In this document: positions 6,867-15,508 of the stretch, piece after piece
How the letters are laid out: each line of letters starts with the position of its first letter
How positions within the stretch are numbered: the stretch's first letter is position 1
Translations under genes and position numbers: made by a program
From: Limivivens faecihominis
Lineage (GTDB): Bacteria; Bacillota; Clostridia; Lachnospirales; Lachnospiraceae
Assembly (NCBI RefSeq): GCF_020686945.1
Contig: NZ_JAJEPR010000017.1
Coordinates: forward strand, 1-64,000
Direction of reading: 5' to 3'
DNA: 64,000 nt
The notes under the pieces: generated by a model
Seen by the model: the letters and a program-made list of their open reading frames with translations, nothing else
Databases searched by the model: none
Told to the model about the DNA's origin: nothing

Positions 6867-9005
6867 TCATTCAATATCCGGAAGCTCTGTGTTTCCAATT
6901 CCGCGCTCTGTATTGTAAGTACAGTTTTCAAAATTCACGCTGTACCCATTCGTACAGGAGCAGTCTCCCAAGATTCCGCCCATGCTTGCCTTCCAGTATG
7001 TTTCTGCTGCTTTCTGTAAGTCTTCTTCGGTTACACCGTCTCCTTTCTGCGGTTCCTCATAGCTGAGAGCTCCGGTGTTCACACAGTTGCTGATCCTGAC
7101 AAGCGCGTCTTTTTTGTTGATTTCCTGCCCATCCGGCTTATCCGCATCAACGGACAGCATGACTGCTTCACCGATTCTGCCGACGATTCCGCCGCCCATA
7201 ACAGACAGGGTAAAGAGGCTTGCGTCTTCTTTTTCGCCATCGTCATTTTCTGTCTTAAGCTCATTTTCCTGCATGACCCATGACTTCGTGAAGGAAATCG
7301 TTCCACTGTTCTCGCAGCTGTCGATGGTTGTCTGCGTCTGCATAAAACCATCCACTGCAAGAATACCGCCGATATAACCATTCGTAGTCGTGGAAGAGAG
7401 ATTTCCGCTGTTCTTACAATTCTGAATGTTAAAAGAAGAACCCGCTTCATCTGTTTTATAATAAGCGGTAAAGCCTGCGATTCCTCCCACATTTCCTTCG
7501 GAACTGATATCTGCCGTATTCTCACAGTCTTCGATATTCAGCTGCCAGTCATCTCCCATATTTGCCGTGTAGCAGAGAATACCTGCGGCATTCTGCCCGG
7601 ATGAGGTGATCGTTCCATGATTGACATTGCCTGAAAGAAGCATATTTCCTTTCTGCATCACCAATTCATAGACGATTCCGGCGCCCTCTCCTTCTGTAAA
7701 ATCGGTTTCATTTGTACAGCCGGCAATCGTGAGCGTGTTATCCGCCTTAACTCCTATATCTGCTGCAATTCCGGCATAATAATGATTTGCCGAAAATACC
7801 TTTCCTGTATTCTTGCAATTCTCAATCGTTACTGCATATCTAGGATCTGACAGATCTACAGTACCCACGATTCCGCCTGTATTGGCACTGTCAGACATAA
7901 CCGTTCCGGTATTTTCACAGCCACTGAGCACACCGTCTTCTCCCAGAACAGCCACAACAAAGCTTCCTGCAATTCCTCCTATGGACAAAGCCGCAGTTCC
8001 CAGTTCTTCTCTGTCTTCCGCTGCCGCTTTTGCTTCCACAGTTCCTTCATTTGTACAACCTGTGATTCTGGCCGAGTTTGAGCCTGCAATTCCCCCTGCT
8101 GCCAACGCAGACTGATAGCCGTTTTCAATCTCTATCGTTCCCTTGTTTACACAGTTTATAATTCCTTCGAAATCATCCGCGCTCTCATCACCGGTGCCAA
8201 CTACCGCAGATGAAAAATCTCCCGCAATTCCTCCGACATAAGCCTGGCCGCTCTGACTATTTTGCAGATTCTTCGCTGCACTCACGCTTCCGCTAAACTC
8301 ACAGCCACTGATCGTACCTGATGCACTTCCTGCAATTCCACCATAATAGCCGTCATACCCAATCAGCGTTCCATCCACGGTACAGTCAAGGATCTGCGTT
8401 TTCGATGCCATGCCCGCAATTCCACCCACTCTGGAACTGTCCCCAGATACTTCAATATATACATTCGTCAGATTCAGATTTTTAATCGTCCCCTGGTACA
8501 CATCTGCGAACAGTCCGCAGTAATCAACGGAAGCGTCCGTATTATTTTCCTCGATATCTCTGTTCAGATACAGGCCGCTGATCGTATGGCCGTTTCCATC
8601 AAAGACACCGGTAAACGCCGCCTTTGTTCCGATCGTTTTCCAGTCATAGGACGGTCTCTGTTCTCCCCAGTTTTCATAATTGGAAACATCATTCAGGCTG
8701 ATATCGGCTGTCAGAATGTAATATTTTCCCCGGTAATCACTAAGGGCATCCTCTGCCAGAAGCTCTGCGAGATACTGCAGTTCCTCCGCCGAGCTGATCT
8801 CATAAGGAGAACTTTCACTTCCGTCTCCGCCCGCAAATGCAAAGGCGGCCTCCCGATATACCGCTTCCCCAATATCCCGATGCTGATGTTCGTATTTCTC
8901 CAGAATGCTTTCTTCCTGCACCGTATCATCTGCTTTGACAAAAGGCCCCGTCAGCGTAGTCAGAACGCTGAAGCAGAGCACTGCTGCTATCCATTTCTTT
9001 TTCAT
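6867..9005 (-). CDS. secreted GLUG-repeat surface protein
   Basis: A 712-residue secreted protein. The start at 9005 follows AAGGAG at ideal spacing. Residues 1-25 form a signal peptide (MKKKWIAAVLCFSVLTTLTGPFVKA). A GDGSESSPYEISSAEELQYLAEL segment then introduces the module, followed by many GLUG-type repeats of the form GGIAG...I.NC.N.GTI, roughly every 35-55 residues to the end. These are expected to build a beta-helix. IgA-peptidase-like and adhesin proteins of gut Firmicutes carry the same modules. There is no LPXTG signal or terminal membrane helix, so the protein is probably released or loosely bound. The ligand is unknown. Confidence 0.85.
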   Translation of the reverse strand: MKKKWIAAVLCFSVLTTLTGPFVKADDTVQEESILEKYEHQHRDIGEAVYREAAFAFAGGDGSESSPYEISSAEELQYLAELLAEDALSDYRGKYYILTADISLNDVSNYENWGEQRPSYDWKTIGTKAAFTGVFDGNGHTISGLYLNRDIEENNTDASVDYCGLFADVYQGTIKNLNLTNVYIEVSGDSSRVGGIAGMASKTQILDCTVDGTLIGYDGYYGGIAGSASGTISGCEFSGSVSAAKNLQNSQSGQAYVGGIAGDFSSAVVGTGDESADDFEGIINCVNKGTIEIENGYQSALAAGGIAGSNSARITGCTNEGTVEAKAAAEDREELGTAALSIGGIAGSFVVAVLGEDGVLSGCENTGTVMSDSANTGGIVGTVDLSDPRYAVTIENCKNTGKVFSANHYYAGIAADIGVKADNTLTIAGCTNETDFTEGEGAGIVYELVMQKGNMLLSGNVNHGTITSSGQNAAGILCYTANMGDDWQLNIEDCENTADISSEGNVGGIAGFTAYYKTDEAGSSFNIQNCKNSGNLSSTTTNGYIGGILAVDGFMQTQTTIDSCENSGTISFTKSWVMQENELKTENDDGEKEDASLFTLSVMGGGIVGRIGEAVMLSVDADKPDGQEINKKDALVRISNCVNTGALSYEEPQKGDGVTEEDLQKAAETYWKASMGGILGDCSCTNGYSVNFENCTYNTERGIGNTELPDIE

Positions 9006-9093
9006 CTTCTTCTCCTTGTATAACAGATTTTTCATATGCACTTATTGTACCAAGCCGCTAGCGCGGCGGCTAGCCCTAAATACAATAAAATCA

Positions 9094-9419
9094 CTACTTT
9101 TTCATCAGCTCCGCGGTTTTCACTGCGATCTCTCTTCCACCGGGAACCATCCACGGAACAACGCCAACGCCATCCGGAAATACTACCGGGCACTCAGTCG
9201 CGGATTCCCACAATTCTCTCGTAAATACTTTATCATCCAGCGGCAGCACAAGGGTCAGCGCGATGACAATAAATTCATCTCCGCCGAAGCGGTCCACGAA
9301 ATAGCGGAGCGGAACGACCTTCCGAAGAAGTTTTGCGAAGTTAAGGATCATAATGTCTCCCATCTCATGGCCCAGGGTGTCGTTTACCTTTTTCAGATCA
9401 TTCAGGAATTCCTCTTCTT
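9094..9419 (-). pseudogene. chimera of a GGDEF-domain fragment and a rhamnulose-1-phosphate aldolase (RhaD) fragment
   Basis: One open frame joins two unrelated genes. The first part (from ~9419 to ~9255) reads FLNDLKKVNDTLGHEMGD... ...DRFGGDEFIV, the core of a diguanylate cyclase domain lacking most of its sensor part and its C-terminal half. From ~9250 it continues IALTLVLPLDDKVFTRELW...TECPVVFPDGVGVVPWMVPG, the middle of RhaD-type class II aldolases, and stops after ELMKK before the next zinc-ligand region. Neither part is complete and no start codon with a ribosome site is visible. It probably arose by one deletion between a GGDEF gene and rhaD, so both are lost here. Confidence 0.75.
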
Positions 9420-10757
9420 TTATTTTCGTTCTTTCTTCTCCAGATACAGGAAAAATCCCACATTCAGAATAATACCCACAATCGTTGAGATCGGGGCAGC
9501 GAGACCGATCTTGGTCAGGCTGGCGTTGGGCTGGATACTCATGAAGTAGGCCAGCGGCAGGCGGACCAGAAGAGTCTGGATCAGGCCCTGGGTCATAACC
9601 CAGACGGTCTTGTTGTTTCCGTTGAAATAACCTATCATACTGAAAAGAACCGCCGTCACAAGGGTCTCCAGAGCGAAACCCTTCAGATAATCATAGCCAT
9701 TCTGGATAACGGCTGTCTCCGTGGAGAAAAAGCCTGTCAGCATATCGCCCTTCAGCATGATGAGTGCGAAGACCAGGCAGCCGACGGAGAGACCCACGCC
9801 GATACCGGTAAACATGGACTGTTTCGCACGTTTTGTCTTTCCTGCTCCCACGTTCTGGGAAACGAAGGAAGCCATGGACTGCATCAGAGCGCTGGGCACC
9901 AGCATGGCGAAGTTTACGATCTTGCAGGCAACGCCGTAACCGGAGGAGGCCTCCAGTCCCAGACGGTTGACGAAAGCACAGAGCGCCAGGAAAGAAACCT
10001 GGGTCAGAAATTCCTGAAGTGCCAGCGGCAGACCGATCTTGAGGAACTTTTTGCACTGGGAATTCAGGCAGAAATCCTGCTTTGTGATCTTAAACGGCAG
10101 TTTCTTCTTTATAAGAAGCATGACCGCAAAGACCACGCTGAGAGCCTGGGCCAGAACCGTCGCCACGGCCGCTCCTGCCGCATCCATATGAAGACCAGCC
10201 ACAAGAATCAGGTCGCCGATGATATTTACGATACAGGCCACCAGCACGAAAAGCAGCGGTGACTGGCTGTCCCCTAAACCACGGAAAATGGCGGACAACA
10301 GGTTATAAGCCACAATGAAAAAGATACCGCTTCCGCAGATCCTCACATAGGCGGCAGTAAGATCCAACGCTTCCTCGGGGGCCTGCATCAGTACGGAGAT
10401 GGGTCGCGCCAGGCTGACCATCACCCCAAAAAGAATCACAGAGATGATCGTGAACACAACGGCGGATCCGCCGATAACGGCTCCAATCCTCTCCGGCTTC
10501 TTCTCTCCGAGATAGCGGGCAATCAGAACCGTGATACCCATGGCAAACTGAATCACCACGAAAGTCACCAGGTTGAGCACCTGGCTTCCGGTAGAAACTG
10601 CGGAAAGACCTGAGGTGGAACCGAATCTTCCCACCACCAGAAGGTCCACTGCGCCGTAGGCCGCCTGCAGAATCAGCGCACCCAGAATCGGCATCATAAA
10701 AGCAACGAGTTTTTTCAAAATACTTCCTTGAGTAAAATCTGCCTTGTCATTTGTCAT
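9420..10757 (-). CDS. MATE family efflux transporter, MarR-linked
   Basis: A 445-residue twelve-helix MATE exporter. Landmarks are GALILQAAYGAVDLLVVGRFG in helix 1, FAMGITVLIARYLGEKKPE after helix 2, and the second-half equivalent QSMASFVSQNVGAGKTKRA. The start at 10757 has GGAGGAG 6 bases upstream and overlaps the 3' end of the marR gene by 11 bases, so the two are co-transcribed and probably translationally coupled. That arrangement suggests a drug- or bile-inducible pump whose regulator is made from the same mRNA. The gene's 3' end is immediately followed by the GGDEF/rhaD chimera. Confidence 0.9.
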   Translation of the reverse strand: MTNDKADFTQGSILKKLVAFMMPILGALILQAAYGAVDLLVVGRFGSTSGLSAVSTGSQVLNLVTFVVIQFAMGITVLIARYLGEKKPERIGAVIGGSAVVFTIISVILFGVMVSLARPISVLMQAPEEALDLTAAYVRICGSGIFFIVAYNLLSAIFRGLGDSQSPLLFVLVACIVNIIGDLILVAGLHMDAAGAAVATVLAQALSVVFAVMLLIKKKLPFKITKQDFCLNSQCKKFLKIGLPLALQEFLTQVSFLALCAFVNRLGLEASSGYGVACKIVNFAMLVPSALMQSMASFVSQNVGAGKTKRAKQSMFTGIGVGLSVGCLVFALIMLKGDMLTGFFSTETAVIQNGYDYLKGFALETLVTAVLFSMIGYFNGNNKTVWVMTQGLIQTLLVRLPLAYFMSIQPNASLTKIGLAAPISTIVGIILNVGFFLYLEKKERK

Positions 10758-11199
10758 AACGACTCCTCCTCTCACACATGATCTCATAAAATTTTCCGAT
10801 CGTCTCAATCATACAGTCTGCTTCTTCCTCGGAAATACCGGAAAGCTCCCGGGAAAGTGTGCCAAAATAGAGCTCGTCATATTCCCTGGAAAGCGCTTTT
10901 CCCGCTTCCGTGACAGAGATATAGGTCACACGCCCGTCATCCGGAGACGCGAGTTTCTTCAAATAGCCTTTTTTCTCCATCTCCTTCACCGTTCTGGTGA
11001 CTCCGGGTCTTGGAAGACTCATGGCAGCACTGATATCAGAGACTTTCACCCGAATGCCCTGTTTTTCCAGTGTCTGGATCTTCTCCAGATACTGGATGTA
11101 AGACGGCATGACTCCCTCCGGCAGAGGCGGGAGCAGATCCCGAATCCGTTTTGCCTGATAGCAGGCATCGAGCATCCTCTTGATTTTCTCACTGGTCAT
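10747..11199 (-). CDS. MarR family transcriptional regulator
   Basis: A 150-residue winged-helix protein of normal MarR length. The DNA-binding part is at about residues 48-100 (VKVSDISAAMSLPRPGVTRTVKEMEKKGYLKK followed by the wing SPDDGRVTYISVTEAG), flanked by dimerisation helices. MarR proteins usually repress their own operon and release DNA on binding a phenolic or drug-like ligand. Here the next gene is a MATE pump overlapping by 11 bases. The promoter at 11246-11273 contains a TAATTA-N7-TAATTA repeat covering the -10 box, a plausible autorepression operator. Confidence 0.9.
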   Translation of the reverse strand: MTSEKIKRMLDACYQAKRIRDLLPPLPEGVMPSYIQYLEKIQTLEKQGIRVKVSDISAAMSLPRPGVTRTVKEMEKKGYLKKLASPDDGRVTYISVTEAGKALSREYDELYFGTLSRELSGISEEEADCMIETIGKFYEIMCERRSRYDK

Positions 11200-11230
11200 G
11201 TCATGTACCCCTCTTGATAGTTACCTTTGT

Positions 11231-11273
11231 TAATTACCAATGATAATTATATGAAAATCTCCTGATTTGTCAA
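11231..11273 (-). promoter_or_regulatory. marR-MATE promoter with candidate MarR operator
   Basis: On the minus strand TTGACA (11268-11273) and TATAAT (11246-11251) are 16 bases apart. Two TAATTA half-sites at 11231-11236 and 11244-11249 form an inverted repeat with a 7-base spacer that overlaps the -10 box, as expected for repression by the downstream regulator. Confidence 0.65.
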
Positions 11274-11298
11274 GCCTTTCTTTTCCCCGTCGCATAAC

Positions 11299-11330
11299 AA
11301 AAAAAGAGGCACAGTCCGGAAACTGTGCCT
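11299..11330 (-). terminator. terminator of the His-rich small gene
   Basis: AGGCACAGT and ACTGTGCCT pair around a short loop. On the minus strand this is followed by CTTTTTTTG, 12 bases after the stop at 11342. Confidence 0.85.
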
Positions 11331-11341
11331 GCATAAAAATT

Positions 11342-11518
11342 TTACCAGCCGCCATGGTGATGATGGTGGTGATCATGATGACAGCAGCCGCCATGATGAT
11401 GAGGCGGGCCGAAAAATGGGTCATGATGATAAGGACCATGATGGTGATAATAATAACGTCCGCGGCCTCCGCTGCCAAGTGCCATGAGAACAAAAATAAG
11501 AATGATGAATGATAACAT
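11342..11518 (-). CDS. small histidine-rich membrane-anchored protein
   Basis: A 58-residue ORF missed by length cut-offs. Residues 1-14 (MLSFIILIFVLMAL) form one hydrophobic anchor. The rest is extraordinarily rich in His (about 18), with Gly, Tyr, Pro and a Cys pair (YYYHHHGPYHHD, GGCCHHDHHHHHH). An AAGGGGG ribosome site lies 8 bases before the ATG and a strong terminator follows, so it is a genuine gene. The composition suggests binding of Ni, Zn, Cu or Co at the membrane surface. I know no named family. It is downstream of the unrelated hypothetical gene at 11532 by 13 bases and may share its transcript. Confidence 0.7.
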   Translation of the reverse strand: MLSFIILIFVLMALGSGGRGRYYYHHHGPYHHDPFFGPPHHHGGCCHHDHHHHHHGGW

Positions 11519-11531
11519 ATCGTTTTCCCCC

Positions 11532-11951
11532 TTAATAACGTTTCAAGTTGCTGAGTATCTGTTCTACCTGAGGGATGGCCTGCTCAACCTGGCTCCTCGC
11601 CTCGTTGATCTTCGACTGAACCAGCCAGTCGGCAACGACACCGTCCCAGAAGAAATCGGCGAAGGTAAGAAAATCGCCGCAGTTCAAAGATAAATCGGTG
11701 TTCACAGTCACGTCCCGGAGCTCTTTCTGGAATTTTTTCAGATCGTATCTGGCCTGCTCCATCAGGCGGGACGCTTCGTCCATCTTGGAATGTTTGATGA
11801 GGCTTACAAAAAAACCGCCGCCAAGCAGGTCTGCGATTCCCCAGTTGCCGGCTTTCCGAAGCTCTTCTTTCGCTGCCCTGAGGCTGTACAGTGCGTTTTC
11901 ACCGGCCTCGATGGCTTCTCTCATTTCTTTTTCTATGTTGTAACCTTCCAT
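11532..11951 (-). CDS. conserved hypothetical protein
   Basis: A 139-residue soluble, largely helical protein starting MEGYNIEKEMREAIEAGENALYSLRAAKEEL. The start at 11951 is preferred to an ATG nine codons upstream because GAGG lies 9 bases before it and the upstream ATG has no ribosome site. Two charged amphipathic regions (residues 5-35 and 110-138) flank a glycine-rich hydrophobic hairpin (GIADLLGGGFFVSLI) and a second one (CGDFLTFADFFWDGVVADWLV). The pattern resembles small peripheral membrane proteins. I do not recognise a named family. The His-rich gene follows after 13 bases. Confidence 0.65.
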   Translation of the reverse strand: MEGYNIEKEMREAIEAGENALYSLRAAKEELRKAGNWGIADLLGGGFFVSLIKHSKMDEASRLMEQARYDLKKFQKELRDVTVNTDLSLNCGDFLTFADFFWDGVVADWLVQSKINEARSQVEQAIPQVEQILSNLKRY

Positions 11952-12097
11952 TTTCTTTTCCTCTTCTTTCTCTTTCATGATATAATAAATTCGTCTGATG
12001 TGACTATTATAAGAAATCCCGCCGTGAAAATACACCGCGGCCTTCGCAGAATAAAACCTCTTATTCCGCAGAAAATACAAAATATTAAGGGGACGAC

Positions 12098-12574
12098 ATG
12101 GGAAGAAAATCAACCAGAGAAAATAAAACGATTTACCAGAAACTCCGGGAGGAAAACGACCTCACCCGGGAAAAAGCAGCCGAACTTCTGGAATTTATCT
12201 CCGAGGACCGCCTGGAGCGCATCGAAAATGAGAAAAGCGAACCCGCGCCGGAGGACGTGATCCGCATGGCGGAGGTCTACAAAGCGCCGGAGCTCTGCAA
12301 CTACTACTGCTCCCACGAATGTCCCATCGGCCGGAAATACGTTCCACCGATCGAGATGACGGAGCTTCCCGCGATCATTCTGGAGACCGTGGCCTCCTTA
12401 AATGCCGTTTACCCTCTGACCAACCGGCTCATCGAGATCTCCCGGGACGGACAGATCTCTGAGGACGAGAGCCCTGATTTCTCCAATATCCAGGAAAATC
12501 TCGAGAAAGTCTCGCTGGCCATCGAAGCCCTGCAGCTCTGGGTGGAAAAAGAAGTGCAAAAAGCTGACTCCTAA
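12098..12574 (+). CDS. XRE-family helix-turn-helix regulator
   Basis: A 158-residue protein with an N-terminal Cro/CI-type domain (residues ~8-65): YQKLREENDLTREKAAELL then the recognition region SEDRLERIENEKSEPAPEDVIRMAEVYKAPEL. A short Cys-containing segment (CNYYCSHECPIG) follows, and a C-terminal helical part (TLNAVYPLTNRLIEISRDG... ...LAIEALQLWVEKEVQ). The CxxxC..C segment might bind a metal or sense redox, which is inference. It is transcribed divergently from the 11532-11951 gene. The stop codon lies inside the terminator stem at 12561-12587. Confidence 0.8.
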   Translation: MGRKSTRENKTIYQKLREENDLTREKAAELLEFISEDRLERIENEKSEPAPEDVIRMAEVYKAPELCNYYCSHECPIGRKYVPPIEMTELPAIILETVASLNAVYPLTNRLIEISRDGQISEDESPDFSNIQENLEKVSLAIEALQLWVEKEVQKADS

Positions 12575-12587
12575 GAGCCAGCTTTTT
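12561..12587 (+). terminator. terminator of the XRE gene
   Basis: AAGCTGaCTC and GAGcCAGCTT pair across CTAA and lead into TTTTTT; the stem contains the stop codon. Confidence 0.85.
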
Positions 12588-12639
12588 TGTCCGAACGTTC
12601 TGAATCGTCCGCATGAGAAGCCTTTTACCCCCTGTTTTG

Positions 12640-13518
12640 TCATTCATTCAGCCGTATTACCCGGCTCCAGGCCATTTTTCCCTGGGCATCAGTGACCTCC
12701 GCGCGGATAAAGTTTTCCCAGGGCTGTACATGGCACACGGCTTTTGTAAGACCCTCGCCCCTGTGGCAGCGCTCCGGCGCCCAGACTGCATTGGAAAAGA
12801 AGGAAATCCGACTGACAGGCGAACAGATCACTGTCACCTCATTGTTTTCCCGTCTGATATGAATCTCCGGGCCCTGGGTCGCGTAGAATTTTTCCTCTTT
12901 GAGTGCTTTTAAAAGCTCTTCATCGGAAGCATTTTCTTCCGCTTCCAGCATGATCCAGGCCTTCGTCTCATCACTGCCGTTATAAAAATGGGCATCATCA
13001 TCTGCAATCAGCGGATAAAAGAGTCCCTGGCAGGCCGCCGTATCCACAAAATCTCCGGAATAAGGGCGTGAAGACTCTCCGGCGTCCGATACGGAATTAT
13101 AAATTTCTGTGGCATCCACACCGGAAAGCCGGGCTGCCTGCTGTGCCGTATTCAGTGACCAGGCCGGATGAGCAAGAACCGCAAGGCCTTTGCAGCGATG
13201 CACCTCGTCAATGATTTCCTGTGGTCCTGCTGTCTCTGTCAGAGCCGGTTTGCTCTCGCAGCCGATGCCCAGAATATGGAAAACATTGCCGCATCCGTCT
13301 CCGCCGCCGATATTGTACTCTGCTCCTGACAAAATACGCAGGCCTGCAATCCTTCCACTATCCAGATGATTCCAGTGATCTGTAATGGCGATCACATCAT
13401 AACCGGCCTTCTTATAAATCTCTGCGACCTCCTCCGGCGTCTTTGCGCCATCGGAACGTGTCGTGTGTGTATGAAGATTGATTTTTAAACGATTCACACC
13501 AAATAAATCTTTTTTCAT
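12640..13518 (-). CDS. PHP domain phosphoesterase
   Basis: A 292-residue PHP-superfamily protein. Metal ligands are visible as NLHTHTTRSDG (~14-24), ITDHWNH (~45-52), GAEYN (~65), LAHPAW (~116-121) and IADDDAHFYNG (~172). Such proteins hydrolyse phosphoesters such as 3',5'-nucleoside bisphosphates or histidinol phosphate; without his genes nearby a general nucleotide-phosphoesterase role is likelier. The C-terminal ~70 residues form a beta-rich extension (EIHIRRENNEVTVIC...). GAGGAG lies 7 bases before the ATG. It follows the alarmone synthetase gene by 14 bases in one operon. Confidence 0.85.
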   Translation of the reverse strand: MKKDLFGVNRLKINLHTHTTRSDGAKTPEEVAEIYKKAGYDVIAITDHWNHLDSGRIAGLRILSGAEYNIGGGDGCGNVFHILGIGCESKPALTETAGPQEIIDEVHRCKGLAVLAHPAWSLNTAQQAARLSGVDATEIYNSVSDAGESSRPYSGDFVDTAACQGLFYPLIADDDAHFYNGSDETKAWIMLEAEENASDEELLKALKEEKFYATQGPEIHIRRENNEVTVICSPVSRISFFSNAVWAPERCHRGEGLTKAVCHVQPWENFIRAEVTDAQGKMAWSRVIRLNE

Positions 13519-13532
13519 TTTTCTGCTCCTCT

Positions 13533-14270
13533 CTATTCTTCTCCGTCGCCATTGGCTTTGATGATCATATTCCGGATGTCCTGCATCCGTTTGTCCAGCT
13601 CCGCACTCTGAATGGAGCAGTCGTAAAGCTCTTCCTGAATGAGCTTTTCCTGCTCGGCGGGAATGTTCTTTTTATAACGAAGCTTGTGCTCCAGGCTCGC
13701 CCAGAAGTCCATGGCGATCGTCCGAAGCTGGACCTCCACATAGACGAACTTCTTTGTTTTCTGTAGAAAAATCGGCACCTGGACGATGAGGTGGAGGCTT
13801 CGGTAACCGCTGGGCTTGGGCTCCTTGATGTAGTCCTTTTTCTCAATGAGGATAATATCATCCTGCCTTAAAAAGCTCTCTGCAATCTCATAGATGTCCT
13901 CGGGGAACGAGCAGATCACCCGGACTCCGGCGATATCCCGGATATTTTCCTCGATTGACTCCAGGTTTATGGGGATATTTTTTTTGCGGATCTTTTTCAG
14001 GATACTTTCATAGGATTTTACCCGGGTCTTGATCCCCTCAATGGGATTCCGGTCGTATTCCAGGGAATATTCCTGATTCAGCACCCGGAATTTCGTCTCG
14101 ATCTCCATGATCGCGCACTGGTAATAAGACATCAGAAGATCCATGGGTTTCTTATTTTTCTGAATCATATTCAGAAACTCATCCGACAAAAGGCTTTGAC
14201 GGACAAACTCATCCCGTCTCTGATCCAAAAGTTCCCGTCCCTGTTTTTTTAAAACTTCCAGATTTCTCAT
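13533..14270 (-). CDS. small alarmone synthetase, (p)ppGpp synthetase
   Basis: A 245-residue protein with a single RelA/SpoT synthetase domain and no HD hydrolase, TGS or ACT domains, the architecture of small alarmone synthetases (RelQ/RelP). Motifs include RVKSYESILKKIRKK, the catalytic-region IRDIAGVRVICSFPEDIY, the G-loop-like KEPKPSGYRSLHLIV and EVQLRTIAMDFWASLEHKLRYK. It transfers pyrophosphate from ATP to GDP/GTP during stress. The start at 14270 has AAAGGA 10 bases upstream; a longer in-frame extension lacks a ribosome site. The PHP gene follows in the same direction after 14 bases; functional coupling through nucleotide turnover is only suggestive. Confidence 0.9.
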   Translation of the reverse strand: MRNLEVLKKQGRELLDQRRDEFVRQSLLSDEFLNMIQKNKKPMDLLMSYYQCAIMEIETKFRVLNQEYSLEYDRNPIEGIKTRVKSYESILKKIRKKNIPINLESIEENIRDIAGVRVICSFPEDIYEIAESFLRQDDIILIEKKDYIKEPKPSGYRSLHLIVQVPIFLQKTKKFVYVEVQLRTIAMDFWASLEHKLRYKKNIPAEQEKLIQEELYDCSIQSAELDKRMQDIRNMIIKANGDGEE

Positions 14271-14499
14271 CCTCTCTATTCCTTTCGTAACCTGTATACA
14301 GTATTTCCTCCCGGACCCGTTACGATGTCCGCTTCTTCTATAATGAAATTTACTCCTTTTGCCCTGATCTGTCAACGTTCGAGCTTTTTCCTTGTGCTTT
14401 TGTCTTTTCAGGGTTATAATCGCTGGGGAGGGTTGCCGCGCTGCGGATAGGAGCGTCGGCAGAAAATTTCCACTGAGAAATCAACAGGAAGGAGAAAGA

Positions 14500-15189
14500 A
14501 TGATTACAACACTTCTATGGGATGTGGACGGCACCCTTCTGGACTTCATCGCTGCAGAGAAAGCCGCCATCCGAAAACTTTTTAGGGAATATCATCTGGG
14601 CGAATGCACCGATAAAATGCTTGCCCGTTACAGCAAAATTAACCGTTCCTACTGGGTAAAACTGGAAAACGGCGAGATGACCAAACCGGAGATTCTGGTT
14701 GGCCGTTTTCATGATTTTTTTGAGTCCGAGGGCCTGGATGCCTCCATCGCTGCAGAATTCAATGAAAAATATCAGGACCGGCTGGGGGATGCGGACTCCA
14801 TCGTCTACTGCGACGACAGCCTGAATCTCATCAAATCCCTTCAGGGAAAAGTAAAACAGTACGCCGTCTCCAACGGCACCATCTCCGCCCAGACAAAGAA
14901 ACTGAAACTCTCCGGCATCGGCGAGCTTATGGACGGGATTTTCCTCTCTGAGCAGCTGGGCTATGAAAAACCGAATATCGAATTTTTCAACCAGGTCTTT
15001 GATGCCCTTGGCCCCGTGGATAAGTCAGAGGTTCTGATCGTGGGCGATTCCCTGACCAGCGATATCCGCGGCGGAAATAACGCGGAGATTCTCACCTGCT
15101 GGTACAATCCCAACCACCTTTCTGCTGGCCCGGAATACCGGATCGACTATGAAATAGAGGATCTGCACGAGATTCTGAAATTACTTTAA
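14500..15189 (+). CDS. YjjG-family HAD pyrimidine 5'-nucleotidase
   Basis: A 229-residue HAD hydrolase. Motif I is LLWDVDGTLLDF (nucleophile Asp9), motif II AVSNGT, motif III around YEKPNIEFF, motif IV VGDSLTSDIRGG. The cap (ENGEMTKPEILVGRFHDFFESEGLD) and the GYEKPNIEFF stretch match the YjjG/PynA branch, which removes phosphate from non-canonical pyrimidine nucleotides. AAGGAG lies 6-7 bases before the ATG at 14500. The downstream Na+ symporter fragment begins 24 bases after the stop, so it was probably second in an operon. Confidence 0.85.
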   Translation: MITTLLWDVDGTLLDFIAAEKAAIRKLFREYHLGECTDKMLARYSKINRSYWVKLENGEMTKPEILVGRFHDFFESEGLDASIAAEFNEKYQDRLGDADSIVYCDDSLNLIKSLQGKVKQYAVSNGTISAQTKKLKLSGIGELMDGIFLSEQLGYEKPNIEFFNQVFDALGPVDKSEVLIVGDSLTSDIRGGNNAEILTCWYNPNHLSAGPEYRIDYEIEDLHEILKLL

Positions 15190-15212
15190 ACACTTAAAAG
15201 GAAAATTTTTTT

Positions 15213-15440
15213 ATGGAAAAGAAATCAAGCAAATTTTCCGGTCAGATCGGCTTCGTGCTGGCTGCTGCCGGCAGTGCCGTAGGTGTCGGAAACCTCTGGC
15301 GTTTCCCTTACCTGGCTGCAAAGGACGGCGGCGGGCTTTTTCTGGTGATCTATCTGGTCCTGGTACTGACCTTCGGTTTTACCCTACTGACCTCAGATAT
15401 CGCCATCGGACGCCGCACCGGTGATGATGCTGATTTTGTT
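15213..15440 (+). pseudogene. sodium:neurotransmitter symporter (SNF) family, N-terminal fragment
   Basis: The first ~70 residues of an SNF-type Na+-dependent amino-acid transporter: GQIGFVLAAAGSAVGVGNLWRFPYLA contains the unwound helix-1 Na+/substrate site (GSAVGVGNLWRFP), followed by GGGLFLVIYLVLVLTFGFTLLTSDIAIGRRTG. The normal protein has ~450 residues. After residue 70 the frame turns into unrelated sequence (DDADFVFAVYGD...) and stops at 15521. The junction near 15430 abuts an inverted gene remnant. Confidence 0.85.
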
Positions 15441-15508
15441 TTTGCAGTCTACGGGGATTTTGTTTTTATATATCTTTTTTTATCTTGCCCTCCGGTAAAT
15501 TGCTGTCG

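Noticed and set aside
7079..8115. Long alternative frames inside the GLUG-repeat gene
   Set aside because: Repeats with biased composition open other frames; only the minus-strand 712-residue frame has a signal peptide and repeat structure.
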